Assembly (NCBI GenBank): GCA_029237815.1
Contig: JAQZBP010000001.1
Location: 310,001 to 374,000 of the forward strand
From: Moraxellaceae bacterium
Lineage (GTDB): Bacteria; Pseudomonadota; Gammaproteobacteria; Pseudomonadales; Moraxellaceae
DNA length: 64,000 nucleotides
Direction of reading: 5' to 3'
Shown: piece by piece, positions 20,737 to 29,919 of the stretch
How the letters are laid out: every line of letters begins with the position of its first letter
Position numbering within the stretch: position 1 is the first letter of the stretch
Position numbers and translations under genes: made by a program
The notes under the pieces: generated by a model
Told to the model about the DNA's origin: nothing
Seen by the model: the letters and a program-made list of their open reading frames with translations, nothing else
The model's database searches: none

Positions 20737-20763
20737 AAAGCCCGCTTCAATGGCGGGCTTTTT
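20737..20763 (+). terminator. Terminator after darP
   Basis: A 9-bp stem (20737-20745 / 20753-20761) is followed by TT, with five consecutive T in total. It lies between darP and the convergent HMG-CoA reductase gene. Confidence 0.85.
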
Positions 20764-20815
20764 CATGGGCGTGGATGCCCGGACGGAAGGCAGCAGCCGC
20801 CCTCAGAGCATCATG

Positions 20816-21985
20816 CTAGGGACGGTTGCGCCCGAGCTTGTCGTGGCTAGACACCCACTGGTCCGAGACGATGGCCGAGGCCAGCGACAATTCACCGCAC
20901 AGCACGGTCGCCGCCACGATCTCCGCGAACTTCTGCACCTTGCCCTGCCCATAGCAGCCCATCACCTCCAGGCATTCCTTCTGCGTGGGCAGCCCGGTGC
21001 CGCCGCCATAAGTGGCCACGACCAGCGCCGGAATGGTGGCGGAAAAATAATAATCACCGTTGGGCTTCAGCTCGCCGTGCACGAAGCCGGCGGAGGATTC
21101 GGCCACGTTCGCCACGTCCTGCCCGCAGGCAATGAAAAGGGCCGTGACGCCATTGGCGAAGTGCGCGCCGTTGTTCACCGACCCCGCCATCAGCGCGCCC
21201 ATATTGGACAGCTGGCGCTGCTTGAACAGCGCCTCGCCGGTGGTGTGCATGACGTCCTGGATCAGCTTCGCCGGCAGCGTGATCTCGGCGACCACGCGCT
21301 TGCCGCGCGTATGCAGGCTGTTCACGTGCGAGTGCTTCTTGTCGGTATCGAAGTTGGCGGCGAGAGAGAAATGCTCAAGGCCGGCAGGGCGCTGCGCGAG
21401 GATCCACATGCAGGCCTCGCGCGTGGCCTTGGACACCATGTTCTGGCCGGCGGCGTCGCCCGTGGTGAAGCAGAAACGCAGCCAGCGCATCTTGCCCATG
21501 GCGTACTGCTCGATATTGCGCAGCCGGCCGGAGCGCGTGGTGGTTTCGGCCGCCGCCTTGATGGCAGTGAAATTGGCGACGACCCAGTCGCCGAAATCGC
21601 GGGCGTGGCGGGCATTTTCGAAGACGAACACCGGCGCGCGCTGCATGCTGTCGTCGATGACCGTGGTGCGCACACCGCCCGCCTCGCGTGTCAGGCGCAT
21701 GCCCCGGCTGTAGCTGGCGACAAGCGTGCCTTCGCTGGTGGCCATGGGTACGTAGAACTCGCCCTGCGCGTGCTCGCCCTGCACCAGCAGCGGACCGGCG
21801 AAGCCGAGCGGAATCTGCGCGACACCGGCGAAGCCCTCGATGTTGCCGGGCAGCAGGGCCGGGTCGATGGAGTAGCTGCCGACGTGGGTCAGGTCAGCGC
21901 CGGTCGCGGCCGTCACGGCCTGGCGGCGGGCCGATGCCATCTCGCGGGTGTAGTCGTTCTCGGAATCGCGCGGGAGTTTTTGCAT
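20816..21985 (-). CDS. HMG-CoA reductase, class I-like
   Basis: A 389-residue protein of the hydroxymethylglutaryl-CoA reductase family, which reduces HMG-CoA to mevalonate with NADPH. All four catalytic residues of class I enzymes have a counterpart: Glu85 (ATSEGTLVAS), Lys in DTDKK (216/217), Asp290 (ACGQDVANVAESS) and His381 (SSHDKLGRNR). The cofactor stretch GDAAGQNMVSKAT and the glycine-rich ATYGGGTGLPTQ are also present. GGAGCC precedes the ATG. It follows a cNMP-binding gene on the same strand with a 122-bp gap. Most bacteria of this type use the MEP pathway, and ispE is in this window, so its role is unclear. Confidence 0.9.
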   Translation of the reverse strand: MQKLPRDSENDYTREMASARRQAVTAATGADLTHVGSYSIDPALLPGNIEGFAGVAQIPLGFAGPLLVQGEHAQGEFYVPMATSEGTLVASYSRGMRLTREAGGVRTTVIDDSMQRAPVFVFENARHARDFGDWVVANFTAIKAAAETTTRSGRLRNIEQYAMGKMRWLRFCFTTGDAAGQNMVSKATREACMWILAQRPAGLEHFSLAANFDTDKKHSHVNSLHTRGKRVVAEITLPAKLIQDVMHTTGEALFKQRQLSNMGALMAGSVNNGAHFANGVTALFIACGQDVANVAESSAGFVHGELKPNGDYYFSATIPALVVATYGGGTGLPTQKECLEVMGCYGQGKVQKFAEIVAATVLCGELSLASAIVSDQWVSSHDKLGRNRP

Positions 21986-22080
21986 GTAAGGCTCCAGGTC
22001 AGAGCCCCTGTTGTGCCTGATGCGGACTTACTTGGCATTGGCGGAACTGACAGGCGCGGCAATCGCGCCGACGACGACAG

Positions 22081-22100
22081 GCAGCGCAGCGCAGCGCAGC
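22081..22100. repeat. (GCAGC)x4 short tandem repeat
   Basis: Four perfect copies of a 5-bp unit occupy 22081-22100, just after the stop of the cNMP-binding gene and about 95 bp upstream of the HMG-CoA reductase start. Copy number could vary by slippage and alter the leader length. Confidence 0.8.
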
Positions 22101-22107
22101 GTGAGTA

Positions 22108-22572
22108 TCAGGCGAGAGAAGGCATGAACTCGGCAAGACGATCCGAGGTCTTGCGCAGGTTGAAGGACAGCAGCAGCGCAATGCCCCGCATGATCTTGAT
22201 GCCGATGGCGGGATGCTCGGCCAGGATGTGCTCGAAGCTCTCGCGTGTCAGCACCACGAGGCTGGACGCCGTGGCGGCGCGCACGCTGGCGGAGCGCGTC
22301 AGGCGATCCAGCAGCGCCATCTCGCCGATGGAGCTGCCCTTGGCGAGCTTGCTGATGACCACCGGCTGCGCGCCCTGGTTCAGCTTGATCACCTCGAGGT
22401 TGCCGGAGGCGACGAAGCACAGGTAGTCACCCTTCTCGCCCTCGCGGAACACGAGCTCGCCCGGCGCGACCTTGCGCAGGTACAGCTGGCCCTCCAGCGT
22501 ATGCAGCTCATCAGGCTGCAGGGTGGAAAATATCGGGATCAGGCTCAGGTCGTCGGCCAGCCGTTCACTCAT
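22108..22572 (-). CDS. Stand-alone cyclic-nucleotide-binding domain protein
   Basis: A 154-residue protein consisting of one CRP-type cNMP-binding domain (about residues 12-125) and a short helical tail; there is no DNA-binding HTH and no membrane segment. The phosphate-binding cassette is intact: GEMALLD at 83-89, then Arg93-Ser94 in RSASVRA, so cAMP or cGMP binding is plausible. GGAGGG precedes the start. It lies upstream of HMG-CoA reductase and 90 bp downstream of nit on the same strand. It may act as a protein-protein regulator. Its target is unknown. Confidence 0.88.
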   Translation of the reverse strand: MSERLADDLSLIPIFSTLQPDELHTLEGQLYLRKVAPGELVFREGEKGDYLCFVASGNLEVIKLNQGAQPVVISKLAKGSSIGEMALLDRLTRSASVRAATASSLVVLTRESFEHILAEHPAIGIKIMRGIALLLSFNLRKTSDRLAEFMPSLA

Positions 22573-22662
22573 GTCGCCCTCCGGGACGTGACCCGCTGCA
22601 CGGCAGGCAGCGCTACCGTCTTGTAGCTCAAAAGCTGGAGGACGTACCGGGCATGCGTCGCA

Positions 22663-23487
22663 TTACAGGCGACGGTGACGATGGACGGGCATATTGCGGC
22701 GCAGGCGGTCCTGCTCGGCGGCGTCACGCTCCGCGGTGATGACCCCGGGCCGGTCGCCGGCGCTCCCGGCGAGCACGCGTCCCCAGGGGTCGATGATCTG
22801 GCTATGGCCCCAGGTCACGCGCGTGGCGGTGTGGCGGCCGCCTTGCGCCGCCCCGACGACATAGACCTGGTTCTCGATGGCGCGTGCGCGCAGCAGGGCC
22901 TGCCAGTGCGCCTCGCCGGTCAGCGCCGTGAAGGCGGCCGGCACGGTAATGATTTCCGCGCCGTCGTCGAGCAGCGCGCGGAACAACTCAGGAAAACGCA
23001 GGTCGTAGCAGATGCTGAGTCCGAGACGCCCCACGGGCGTGTTCACGCAGACAGGCTGGTCGCCGGGCTCGAACGTGGCGGACTCGCGGTAACTGCCCTG
23101 GGCGTCTCCGATGTCCACGTCAAAGAGATGGATCTTGTCGTAGCGCGCCACGACCTCGCCGTCGGAATCGATCACGTGGCAGGTCGTGCGCACGCGGCCG
23201 TCCGGCACCGGCGTGCCGTCCGGGCGTGTCGCCGCCGGCAGCGTGCCGGCCACGATCCAGAGGTCCAGCTCACGCGCAAGAGCGCCGAGGCGACCGAGCA
23301 GCTCGGGCAGGCGCGGCGCCACCTCGCGGTATTGCGCGGCGTCAAAGACGGCGAAGTTCTCGGGCAGGACGGCGAGCAGCGCCCCCGCTGAAGCCGCTTC
23401 GCGCAGCAGGCTGGCGGCGACCGCCCAGTTGGCCTCCAGGTCCACGCCGGAGCACATCTGTATGGCCGCAAGGCGGGGCTGGCTCAT
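22663..23487 (-). CDS. Carbon-nitrogen hydrolase (Nit family)
   Basis: A 274-residue nitrilase-superfamily amidase with the catalytic triad Glu43 (LPENF), Lys118 (YDKIHLFD) and Cys160 (SICYDLRFPE). The pattern is of the Nit1/YbeM branch, some members of which hydrolyse deaminated glutathione; I infer but cannot prove that substrate. It overlaps the yhdP stop by 4 nt (ATGA), as in Pseudomonas. Confidence 0.93.
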   Translation of the reverse strand: MSQPRLAAIQMCSGVDLEANWAVAASLLREAASAGALLAVLPENFAVFDAAQYREVAPRLPELLGRLGALARELDLWIVAGTLPAATRPDGTPVPDGRVRTTCHVIDSDGEVVARYDKIHLFDVDIGDAQGSYRESATFEPGDQPVCVNTPVGRLGLSICYDLRFPELFRALLDDGAEIITVPAAFTALTGEAHWQALLRARAIENQVYVVGAAQGGRHTATRVTWGHSQIIDPWGRVLAGSAGDRPGVITAERDAAEQDRLRRNMPVHRHRRL

Positions 23488-26400
23488 CGTGCGCTCTCCT
23501 GTGTCACGACCGGGGCGGACGCCACGCCCGCGGTCTTGCGGGCCTGCGACTGCGCCGCCGCCTTGGTGGTCTGCTTCTCCACGCGGGGATTGGCCCAGTC
23601 GCCGCTCACGCGGTAGTGCAGTTGCGTGGCCCGGTCGATCTGCTTGTCGAAGGCCATCTGGGCGGCCGCAACGGCGCCGCCGACCACCGGGCCGGCCATC
23701 ACCACCGCGGCAAGCGGCACGGCACTGGTCATGGGCATGGTGACGGTGATCTGCTGGTCCACCTGCTTCTGCCCGAGGTCGAGGCGACCGTCACCCTGCG
23801 CCTGCAGCGTGGGGCCCGTCACCGCGAGCGCCGCCGGCTGCATGACGCCGGCCTGCAGCGGTCCTTCGAGGGTGATGCGGTCGAAGACAAGGCCGCGGCG
23901 CACCACGTCGGAGAAATCGCCCTTGAAGCGGCGGCGCAGGTTGTCGAGGTCGAACCAGCCGAAAATGCGGCTGGCGCTGGTCCCGGTACTCACGTTGAGC
24001 AGGCGCCCTTCCTCGAGGACGATCTTGAGGCGGCCATCGAGGCCGCCCGGCGTGGCCTTGTCGGGCGCGCCGCGCCAGGCCAAGTCGAAGTCGGCGGTGG
24101 CCTGCCGGCTGACCACGCCCGGATTGAGTCCGAAGGCGCCCAGCAGGCCGCTGATATTGGGGCTTGCCGCCCTGCCCTGCAGGCGGGTGGCGACGCCGCC
24201 GCGCCACTGCCAGTCGAGCTTGCCATTGAAGGTGAGTACGGGGCTGCGCAACGCGATGCCGTCGACACGCAGGCCGGAAGGGATGGGCATGAGCCTGCCG
24301 TTGACCGCGACCGGACCGAGTCCGGGCCAGGCGGCGAGCCGCAGCCCATCGCCGCGCACGACCAGCGGCCGGTTGCCGAGTCCGGCGACCGGATTGAGAC
24401 CGGCCGGCGCCTCCTTGCGGCTACCCGGCGCCGTGGGCAACGGCCATTGCAGGCGGCTGAAGGACACTCCGATGTCGCTGCCGGCGGCATCCGGCCACTG
24501 CGCGCTGCCGACCAGCTCGTCGCTGTCCAGCGTCACCAGCCAGTTACCGGGCTGGCGGGCAAGCCCGACGTGCGCATTGCGGACCAGCCAGCCCTCGGCC
24601 AGCAGCTGGCGGGCATCGACGGACAGGCGGGTCAGCTCCGGCCATGCGGTCTCGCCACGGGCAGCCACGGTGGCCGGCTGGGCCGGCTTCTGGAACAGCG
24701 CCAGCCAGGGCCGCCATTCGCCAAGGTCCAGGCGCGCGACACGACCCTCGACTTCGATGCCGCGCTTTTCAGGCCAGGCAGCGGCCGTACTGTCGAGCCG
24801 GAACAGCGCGCGCTCCACGCGATTGCCTTTCCAGACCAGGCCCGCGCTCATGCGCTGCCCGTATTGCAGACGCGCCATCTGCTCCTCGCCCCCGAACACC
24901 ACCTGGTAGCGCAGCGGCACGTTTTCCTGCGGAGTCTTGCCGAGAGGTGCCGGCAGCTTGATGCGCATGCCGGCCAGTGAACTGTCGAGCTGCAGGCGGG
25001 CGTTGCCCCCGGACGGAATGCTCACACGGGCCTGGTAGTCCGCCTTGCCGCTGGCGATATCGAGCAGGCTGGAGGCCAGCCAGCGCCGCAGGGCGGGCAC
25101 CTCGGCCGAGCCGGCTACGTTGACGAGGATTTCCGGTCGCTCGCCCTGGCGGGTGCGGATGTCGGCCTGCACGGGCGCTTCGAGCAGGCGGGCATCGAGC
25201 CGCGTCGACTGCAGTCCTGCGGCGCTCGAGTAGCGTATGTCGCCGGTGAGCCCGGTGGCGACGAGGTTGGCCGCGGTAAGGCCGAGCTGGTTGTCGCTGA
25301 GCCGGGCGGCAATATCCACATCGACCGGGCCGCCACGCAGGGGCACGGCGAGTGCGAGCCGTCCCTGCACGGGCCCCTCCAGCGTCAGGGTGTCCGCCAG
25401 GCCGGGCGTATGAACCTTGAGCGGGCTGTCGCGGAAGAGCTGCATGATGTCGCGGCCATTGCCGGCAATTTCGGCGGCAACCTTGATGACGGGATCGTGC
25501 AGGTCGGCGACCTCCGCCGTGACCGGGGCGGCAACCGTCCCGTCGAGCAGGTGGGCGCGCGTGGCAGCCACTGTCAGATGGCGGCCATCCAGGGTGACGC
25601 GGGCGTCGAGGTCGCGGATTTCCGGCCAGCCGGTCGCGTACTCGACGCGGCCGCCGACGAGGTCGAACTGCATCAGCAGGCGCGCCGGGTCCTGGTCGGG
25701 CACTGCGCGCACAGGCCCTTCATAGGCAATGTCGGCGCGCCGCACGGCCCCCGCCTTGATGCCCTGCCGCATCCACGCGACAGCCTTTTCGCTGCTGCTG
25801 CGCGGGAGGTAGCGCCAAGTGCTGGATGCGCGGGCGTCGACCACTGCGCCGAGCAGGGACAGCCGGCCCGCCCCCGGATTGCCGCGCGGCAGCGTCAGGC
25901 TGGCCAGCGCCGTGCCCTGGGCATCGGAATTGGCGACCTGGAGGTGGTCGGAATCAAGGCGCCAGCCTTCCGCCTCGTTCACGAAGCGCAGCTGACCGCG
26001 CAGCGACTGCAGGTGCAGGGGCTCGCGCAGCAGCCCCGGCAGGTCCAGCCGCGCCGCGCGGGTGTCGAGGCCTACCCAGGCGCGCTGGGGTGTCCAGCGC
26101 AGCCAGCCGGTAACGTTGCGCATGCCGGGACGAACCCCGGTGCTCGTAATGGCAAGGCGTCGCACCTGCGTGTCCAGCCGGCGCAACTGCCAGCGCCCTT
26201 CCGGCAGGGGCGACAGATCAAGGCGCAGGCCGACCAGCTCGCCGTCCGGCGCGGCATCGCGCAGCAGGCTGCGTTGCACCTCGGACAGCGGCGCGTCGGC
26301 GAGCAGCCGGGCCGCAGCGCCGATATTGGCCTGGGCCGCCGCGATCGTGAGCGTCCCCGGGTTGGAGCGCACCGCCAGCCGCGGCACAGGCCAAGGCTGG

Positions 26401-27377
26401 CCGTCGACGGTACCGCGCAGCCTGTCTGCGGTGAGCTGCCAATCGGCACCGTGGCGATGCCAGGCTATAACACCACGAAGGTTCCGGACGGCGTGCTGGC
26501 GACCATTGTGCTGCAGATCGACTTCGGGCCAGTCGACCTCGGCCTGGACCTTGTTCAGCTGGCCACGATGGAAGTCGAACCAGTAGCGTCCGCCGCCACG
26601 CAGGTGGCTGATGTCGGGCGCAGCGGCGGGCAGTACCGGCAGCCAGTCGTCGAGTGCCAGCACCGGCAGCTCGGCCCAGAGCCGCAGGCGGCCGTCCTGC
26701 CAGCGCAGGGGGTCGCCGTCGAGGTCGATCTGGACGCCAAGATCGGAGGTCACACCGGGCAGGCGCACGCGGCCGGCCAGGCGATGGCTGTCGCCCGCAT
26801 TGCGGTTGACCACCTCGACGCTGCTCAGGGTGAGCGGGGGAAAACGGTTGAGCGCCAGGCTGACGCGGCTTTCGCTGAGCGCCAGCACCGGCTGGCGCAG
26901 CACGAAGCGGAGGGTCTGCTCGGCGGTTCCGGCATCGCGCCGGGCCAGGCCCGCCAGCTCGCGCAACTGCAGACTGCCGTCGGGCTGCTGGTCGATATGG
27001 ATGCGCAGGCCGCGCAGGCGCACGTCCACCCGCAGCTCGCGGTGCCAGAGGCTCTGCCAGATGGCCGGCCGGAGCTCGACCTCCGGCACCTGCAGCAGGA
27101 CCACCGCGCGGTCGGCGGGATCGCGCAGCTCGAGCTTGACGAGGCTGACCCGCAGCTGCGTCCCGTCCACCTGTCCCTGCAGCCGCTCCAGCGTGACGGG
27201 CACGCCGATACGCGCCGACAGCGCCGCCTCCGCGTCAGGACGATAGCGGTCCAGCAGCGGGAGCAGTTGCTGGCTGATGGCCACCAGCACGGCAATGATG
27301 ACGATGCCCACCAGTCCGAGCGTCAGCAGCTGGTGCCAACACCAGAGTGCACGCAATCGGAAGGCCTGCCATTTCAT
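23484..27377 (-). CDS. yhdP: YhdP family AsmA-like lipid transport protein
   Basis: A 1297-residue protein with one N-terminal transmembrane helix (about residues 15-37, LLTLGLVGIVIIAVLVAI) and a very long periplasmic region rich in beta strands, typical of the AsmA/TamB-type bridge proteins. YhdP, with TamB and YdbH, moves phospholipids from the inner to the outer membrane. The length fits the family (E. coli 1266). It is between rng and nit, the conserved order. Confidence 0.94.
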   Translation of the reverse strand: MKWQAFRLRALWCWHQLLTLGLVGIVIIAVLVAISQQLLPLLDRYRPDAEAALSARIGVPVTLERLQGQVDGTQLRVSLVKLELRDPADRAVVLLQVPEVELRPAIWQSLWHRELRVDVRLRGLRIHIDQQPDGSLQLRELAGLARRDAGTAEQTLRFVLRQPVLALSESRVSLALNRFPPLTLSSVEVVNRNAGDSHRLAGRVRLPGVTSDLGVQIDLDGDPLRWQDGRLRLWAELPVLALDDWLPVLPAAAPDISHLRGGGRYWFDFHRGQLNKVQAEVDWPEVDLQHNGRQHAVRNLRGVIAWHRHGADWQLTADRLRGTVDGQPWPVPRLAVRSNPGTLTIAAAQANIGAAARLLADAPLSEVQRSLLRDAAPDGELVGLRLDLSPLPEGRWQLRRLDTQVRRLAITSTGVRPGMRNVTGWLRWTPQRAWVGLDTRAARLDLPGLLREPLHLQSLRGQLRFVNEAEGWRLDSDHLQVANSDAQGTALASLTLPRGNPGAGRLSLLGAVVDARASSTWRYLPRSSSEKAVAWMRQGIKAGAVRRADIAYEGPVRAVPDQDPARLLMQFDLVGGRVEYATGWPEIRDLDARVTLDGRHLTVAATRAHLLDGTVAAPVTAEVADLHDPVIKVAAEIAGNGRDIMQLFRDSPLKVHTPGLADTLTLEGPVQGRLALAVPLRGGPVDVDIAARLSDNQLGLTAANLVATGLTGDIRYSSAAGLQSTRLDARLLEAPVQADIRTRQGERPEILVNVAGSAEVPALRRWLASSLLDIASGKADYQARVSIPSGGNARLQLDSSLAGMRIKLPAPLGKTPQENVPLRYQVVFGGEEQMARLQYGQRMSAGLVWKGNRVERALFRLDSTAAAWPEKRGIEVEGRVARLDLGEWRPWLALFQKPAQPATVAARGETAWPELTRLSVDARQLLAEGWLVRNAHVGLARQPGNWLVTLDSDELVGSAQWPDAAGSDIGVSFSRLQWPLPTAPGSRKEAPAGLNPVAGLGNRPLVVRGDGLRLAAWPGLGPVAVNGRLMPIPSGLRVDGIALRSPVLTFNGKLDWQWRGGVATRLQGRAASPNISGLLGAFGLNPGVVSRQATADFDLAWRGAPDKATPGGLDGRLKIVLEEGRLLNVSTGTSASRIFGWFDLDNLRRRFKGDFSDVVRRGLVFDRITLEGPLQAGVMQPAALAVTGPTLQAQGDGRLDLGQKQVDQQITVTMPMTSAVPLAAVVMAGPVVGGAVAAAQMAFDKQIDRATQLHYRVSGDWANPRVEKQTTKAAAQSQARKTAGVASAPVVTQESAR

Positions 27378-27609
27378 AGGAAATCTGCGGATAGGAATTG
27401 ATGGATAGGGTAAGGGTTGCCGGCCTCGAGCGCCTGTGGGTCCCTGTGTTGTTCTGTCCCGTTTTTCTTAGCCCGGGCAGCCTAGCTCCCCGGGGTCCAA
27501 ATTCAGTTGCGAAACTGTGACGCCAGCGCGCCATCCAGGCCTGGGCAACGGTACGGAGAGTGCCACGCCCGGCCCCGGAAAGCCGTGAAGCACGTCCCCC
27601 TGCGGCGCC

Positions 27610-29082
27610 CTAGAGCAGGACGATGTCGTACTGCTCCTGGTTATACAACGCCTCCACCGAGAACTTGATCGGCTTGCCGATGAAGGCCTCGAGGTCGGCC
27701 ACCGCCCCCGATTCCTCGCCGAGGAGCCGGTCGATGATCTTCTGGTTGGCCACCACCCGGTAGCCGTTGGCCGCGTCGTAGGCCCGGGCCTCGCGCAGGA
27801 TCTCGCGGAAGATCTCGTAGCAGACCGTTTCGGCCGTCTTGACCGTGCCGCGGCCATCGCACTCGGAACAGGTCTCGCAGAGCAGGTGCTCCAGCGACTC
27901 GCGGGTGCGCTTGCGCGTCATCTCGACGAGGCCAAGCTCGGAGACCTGCGTGATTTTGGTTTTGGCGTGATCACGCGAGAGCATCTTCTCCAGCGAGCGC
28001 AGCACCTGCTGCTTGTGCTCGGCCTCCTCCATGTCGATGAAGTCGAGGATGATGATGCCGCCGAGGTTGCGCAGGCGCAGTTGGCGCGCGATCACATGCG
28101 TCGCCTCGAGATTGGTCTTGAACACCGTGTCCTCGAGCGTGCGCGTGCCGACGAAGGAGCCGGTGTTGACATCGACCGTGGTCATGGCCTCGGTCTGGTC
28201 GATGATGAGGTAGCCGCCCGACTTCAGCAGCACCTTGCGCTGCAGCGCCTTCTGCAGGTCGTCCTCGATGTTGTAGAGCTCGAAGAGCGGACGCTCGCCG
28301 GGATAATGCTCGATGCGCTCCTTCACACCCGGCACGAAGTCGCGCACGAACTCGTCCACTTTGGTGTAGGTTTCGCGCGAGTCGATCAGCACCTTGTGCA
28401 CGCTGCCACTGACGAGGTCGCGGATGGTGCGCAGGTAGAGCGGCAGCTCCTCGTAGATCAGCGCCGGCGTGCCCGCCGTCTTGCAACGCTCCTGCACCCA
28501 GCGCCACAGCTTGACCAGGAACTGCATGTCGCGACGCAACTCGACCTCGCTGACGCCTTCCGCCACCGTGCGCACAATGAAGCCGCCGACGCTGGTTTCC
28601 GGGCTCTCCTGCTGCAGTTCTCGGATAAGACCCTTGAGGCGCTCGCGCTCGGTCTCGTCCTCGATACGCTGCGACACACCGATGTGCTCGCCCTGCGGCA
28701 TGTAGACGAGGTACCGCGAGGGAATCGACAAATCGGTGGTGAGGCGGGCGCCCTTGGTACCCATCATGTCTTTCATGACCTGCACGACGACGCTCTGGCC
28801 CTCATGCAGCAACTCGGAAATCAGCGGCGTGCGCTCGCGCTCGCCCTCGACCTTGGGCCACACGAGGTCGTTCACATGCAGGAAACCCGTGCGCTCATGG
28901 CCAATGTCGATGAAGGCCGCCTGCATGCCGGGCAGCACGCGCACCACGCGCCCCTTGTAGATGTTGCCGACCATGCCGCGCCGCGCCGTGCGCTCCACAT
29001 AGAGCTCCTGCACGACGCCATTCTCGACGAGGGCGACACGGCACTCCATGGGCGTGACATTGATCAGTATTTCTTCAGACAT
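27610..29082 (-). CDS. rng: Ribonuclease G
   Basis: A 490-residue endoribonuclease. The N-terminal S1 domain spans about residues 35-120 (GNIYKGRVVRVLPGMQAAFIDIG). The catalytic DNase I-like region contains TTVDVNTGSFVG, which includes metal-binding Asp, and is followed by a Zn-link-like cysteine stretch (CETCSECDGRG). RNase G matures 16S rRNA 5' ends and degrades some mRNAs. It lacks the long C-terminal scaffold of RNase E. It is downstream of maf on the same strand. Confidence 0.96.
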   Translation of the reverse strand: MSEEILINVTPMECRVALVENGVVQELYVERTARRGMVGNIYKGRVVRVLPGMQAAFIDIGHERTGFLHVNDLVWPKVEGERERTPLISELLHEGQSVVVQVMKDMMGTKGARLTTDLSIPSRYLVYMPQGEHIGVSQRIEDETERERLKGLIRELQQESPETSVGGFIVRTVAEGVSEVELRRDMQFLVKLWRWVQERCKTAGTPALIYEELPLYLRTIRDLVSGSVHKVLIDSRETYTKVDEFVRDFVPGVKERIEHYPGERPLFELYNIEDDLQKALQRKVLLKSGGYLIIDQTEAMTTVDVNTGSFVGTRTLEDTVFKTNLEATHVIARQLRLRNLGGIIILDFIDMEEAEHKQQVLRSLEKMLSRDHAKTKITQVSELGLVEMTRKRTRESLEHLLCETCSECDGRGTVKTAETVCYEIFREILREARAYDAANGYRVVANQKIIDRLLGEESGAVADLEAFIGKPIKFSVEALYNQEQYDIVLL

Positions 29083-29124
29083 TGCCGGGCCTTTCTTTTT
29101 TTGCCAGCGGATCGCCGCCGCGAA

Positions 29125-29700
29125 TCATTCGAGTATGCGGATGCCGAACCGCGCCAGCAGCTCCGCCGTTTCAGCCAGCGGCAACCCCACGACGTTGCTG
29201 TAGCTGCCGTCGATGCCGGTGACGAAGATCGCCCCCCGGCCCTGGATGGCATAGCCGCCCGCCTTGTCCACCGGCTCGCCGCTCGCCCAGTAGGCGCGCA
29301 TCTCTGCCGCATCGATCGGACGGAAGCGTACCGTGGTCGCCACCACGCGCACCTCGAGCCGCTCGCGATGGCCCACGGCCACGCCGGTCAGCACGCGATG
29401 CGCGCGCCCCGCCAGGCGGGACCACATCGCCACTGCCTCCTCCTGCGAGGCCGGCTTGCCGAGAATGTCATCGCCCAGCACGACCGTGGTGTCGGCGGCG
29501 ACGACCACGCCCTCCCCTGCCGCCGCAACGCCGGCCACGGCCTTCTCGCGGGCGAGGCGGGCGACATAGTCGGCGGGGGCTTCCCCGTCACGACGGGATT
29601 CGTCGATATCCACGCGCAGTACCGAGAACTCCAGCCCGAGCTGTGCAAGCAGCTCGCGACGGCGTGGCGAGGTGGAGGCAAGAAAAAGACGGTCTGGCAT
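29125..29700 (-). CDS. maf: Maf-type nucleoside triphosphate pyrophosphatase (YhdE type)
   Basis: A 191-residue Maf/HAM1-fold protein. It has the N-terminal [11 protein letters not shown] motif, the Asp-containing [11 protein letters not shown], and [16 protein letters not shown]. The closest E. coli relative is YhdE, which hydrolyses dTTP, UTP and modified pyrimidines as house-cleaning. The start [14 protein letters not shown] is chosen over a longer frame. Its position mreD-maf-rng is conserved. Confidence 0.95.
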   Translation of the reverse strand: MPDRLFLASTSPRRRELLAQLGLEFSVLRVDIDESRRDGEAPADYVARLAREKAVAGVAAAGEGVVVAADTTVVLGDDILGKPASQEEAVAMWSRLAGRAHRVLTGVAVGHRERLEVRVVATTVRFRPIDAAEMRAYWASGEPVDKAGGYAIQGRGAIFVTGIDGSYSNVVGLPLAETAELLARFGIRILE

Positions 29701-29919
29701 GTACAGCTCGGCTGGCAGAGCGACGCACGCTCCTGAACGCCGGCAATCATAAGGGCTACGCGCCGGCCGCGGTATGCACCAGCACAATGCATGGCAGGAA
29801 TTTCACGATGAACCGGGGCGCTTGCCTGCAAGGGCAGCAACGTGCTGCGCGCCGGGCGCCGTCCACAGTTGAACGAGGAAGATGTCACACGGGGCAGCAG
29901 GCCACCCCGCAATCGGGGA

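Noticed and set aside
20750-22426. 558-aa plus-strand ORF
   Set aside because: Antisense shadow of the HMG-CoA reductase and cNMP-binding genes.
25410-27401. 663-aa plus-strand ORF (and 584-aa ORF at 23226)
   Set aside because: Antisense shadows of yhdP, which has a coherent family-length protein on the other strand.
27886-29736. 616-aa plus-strand ORF
   Set aside because: Antisense shadow of rng and maf.
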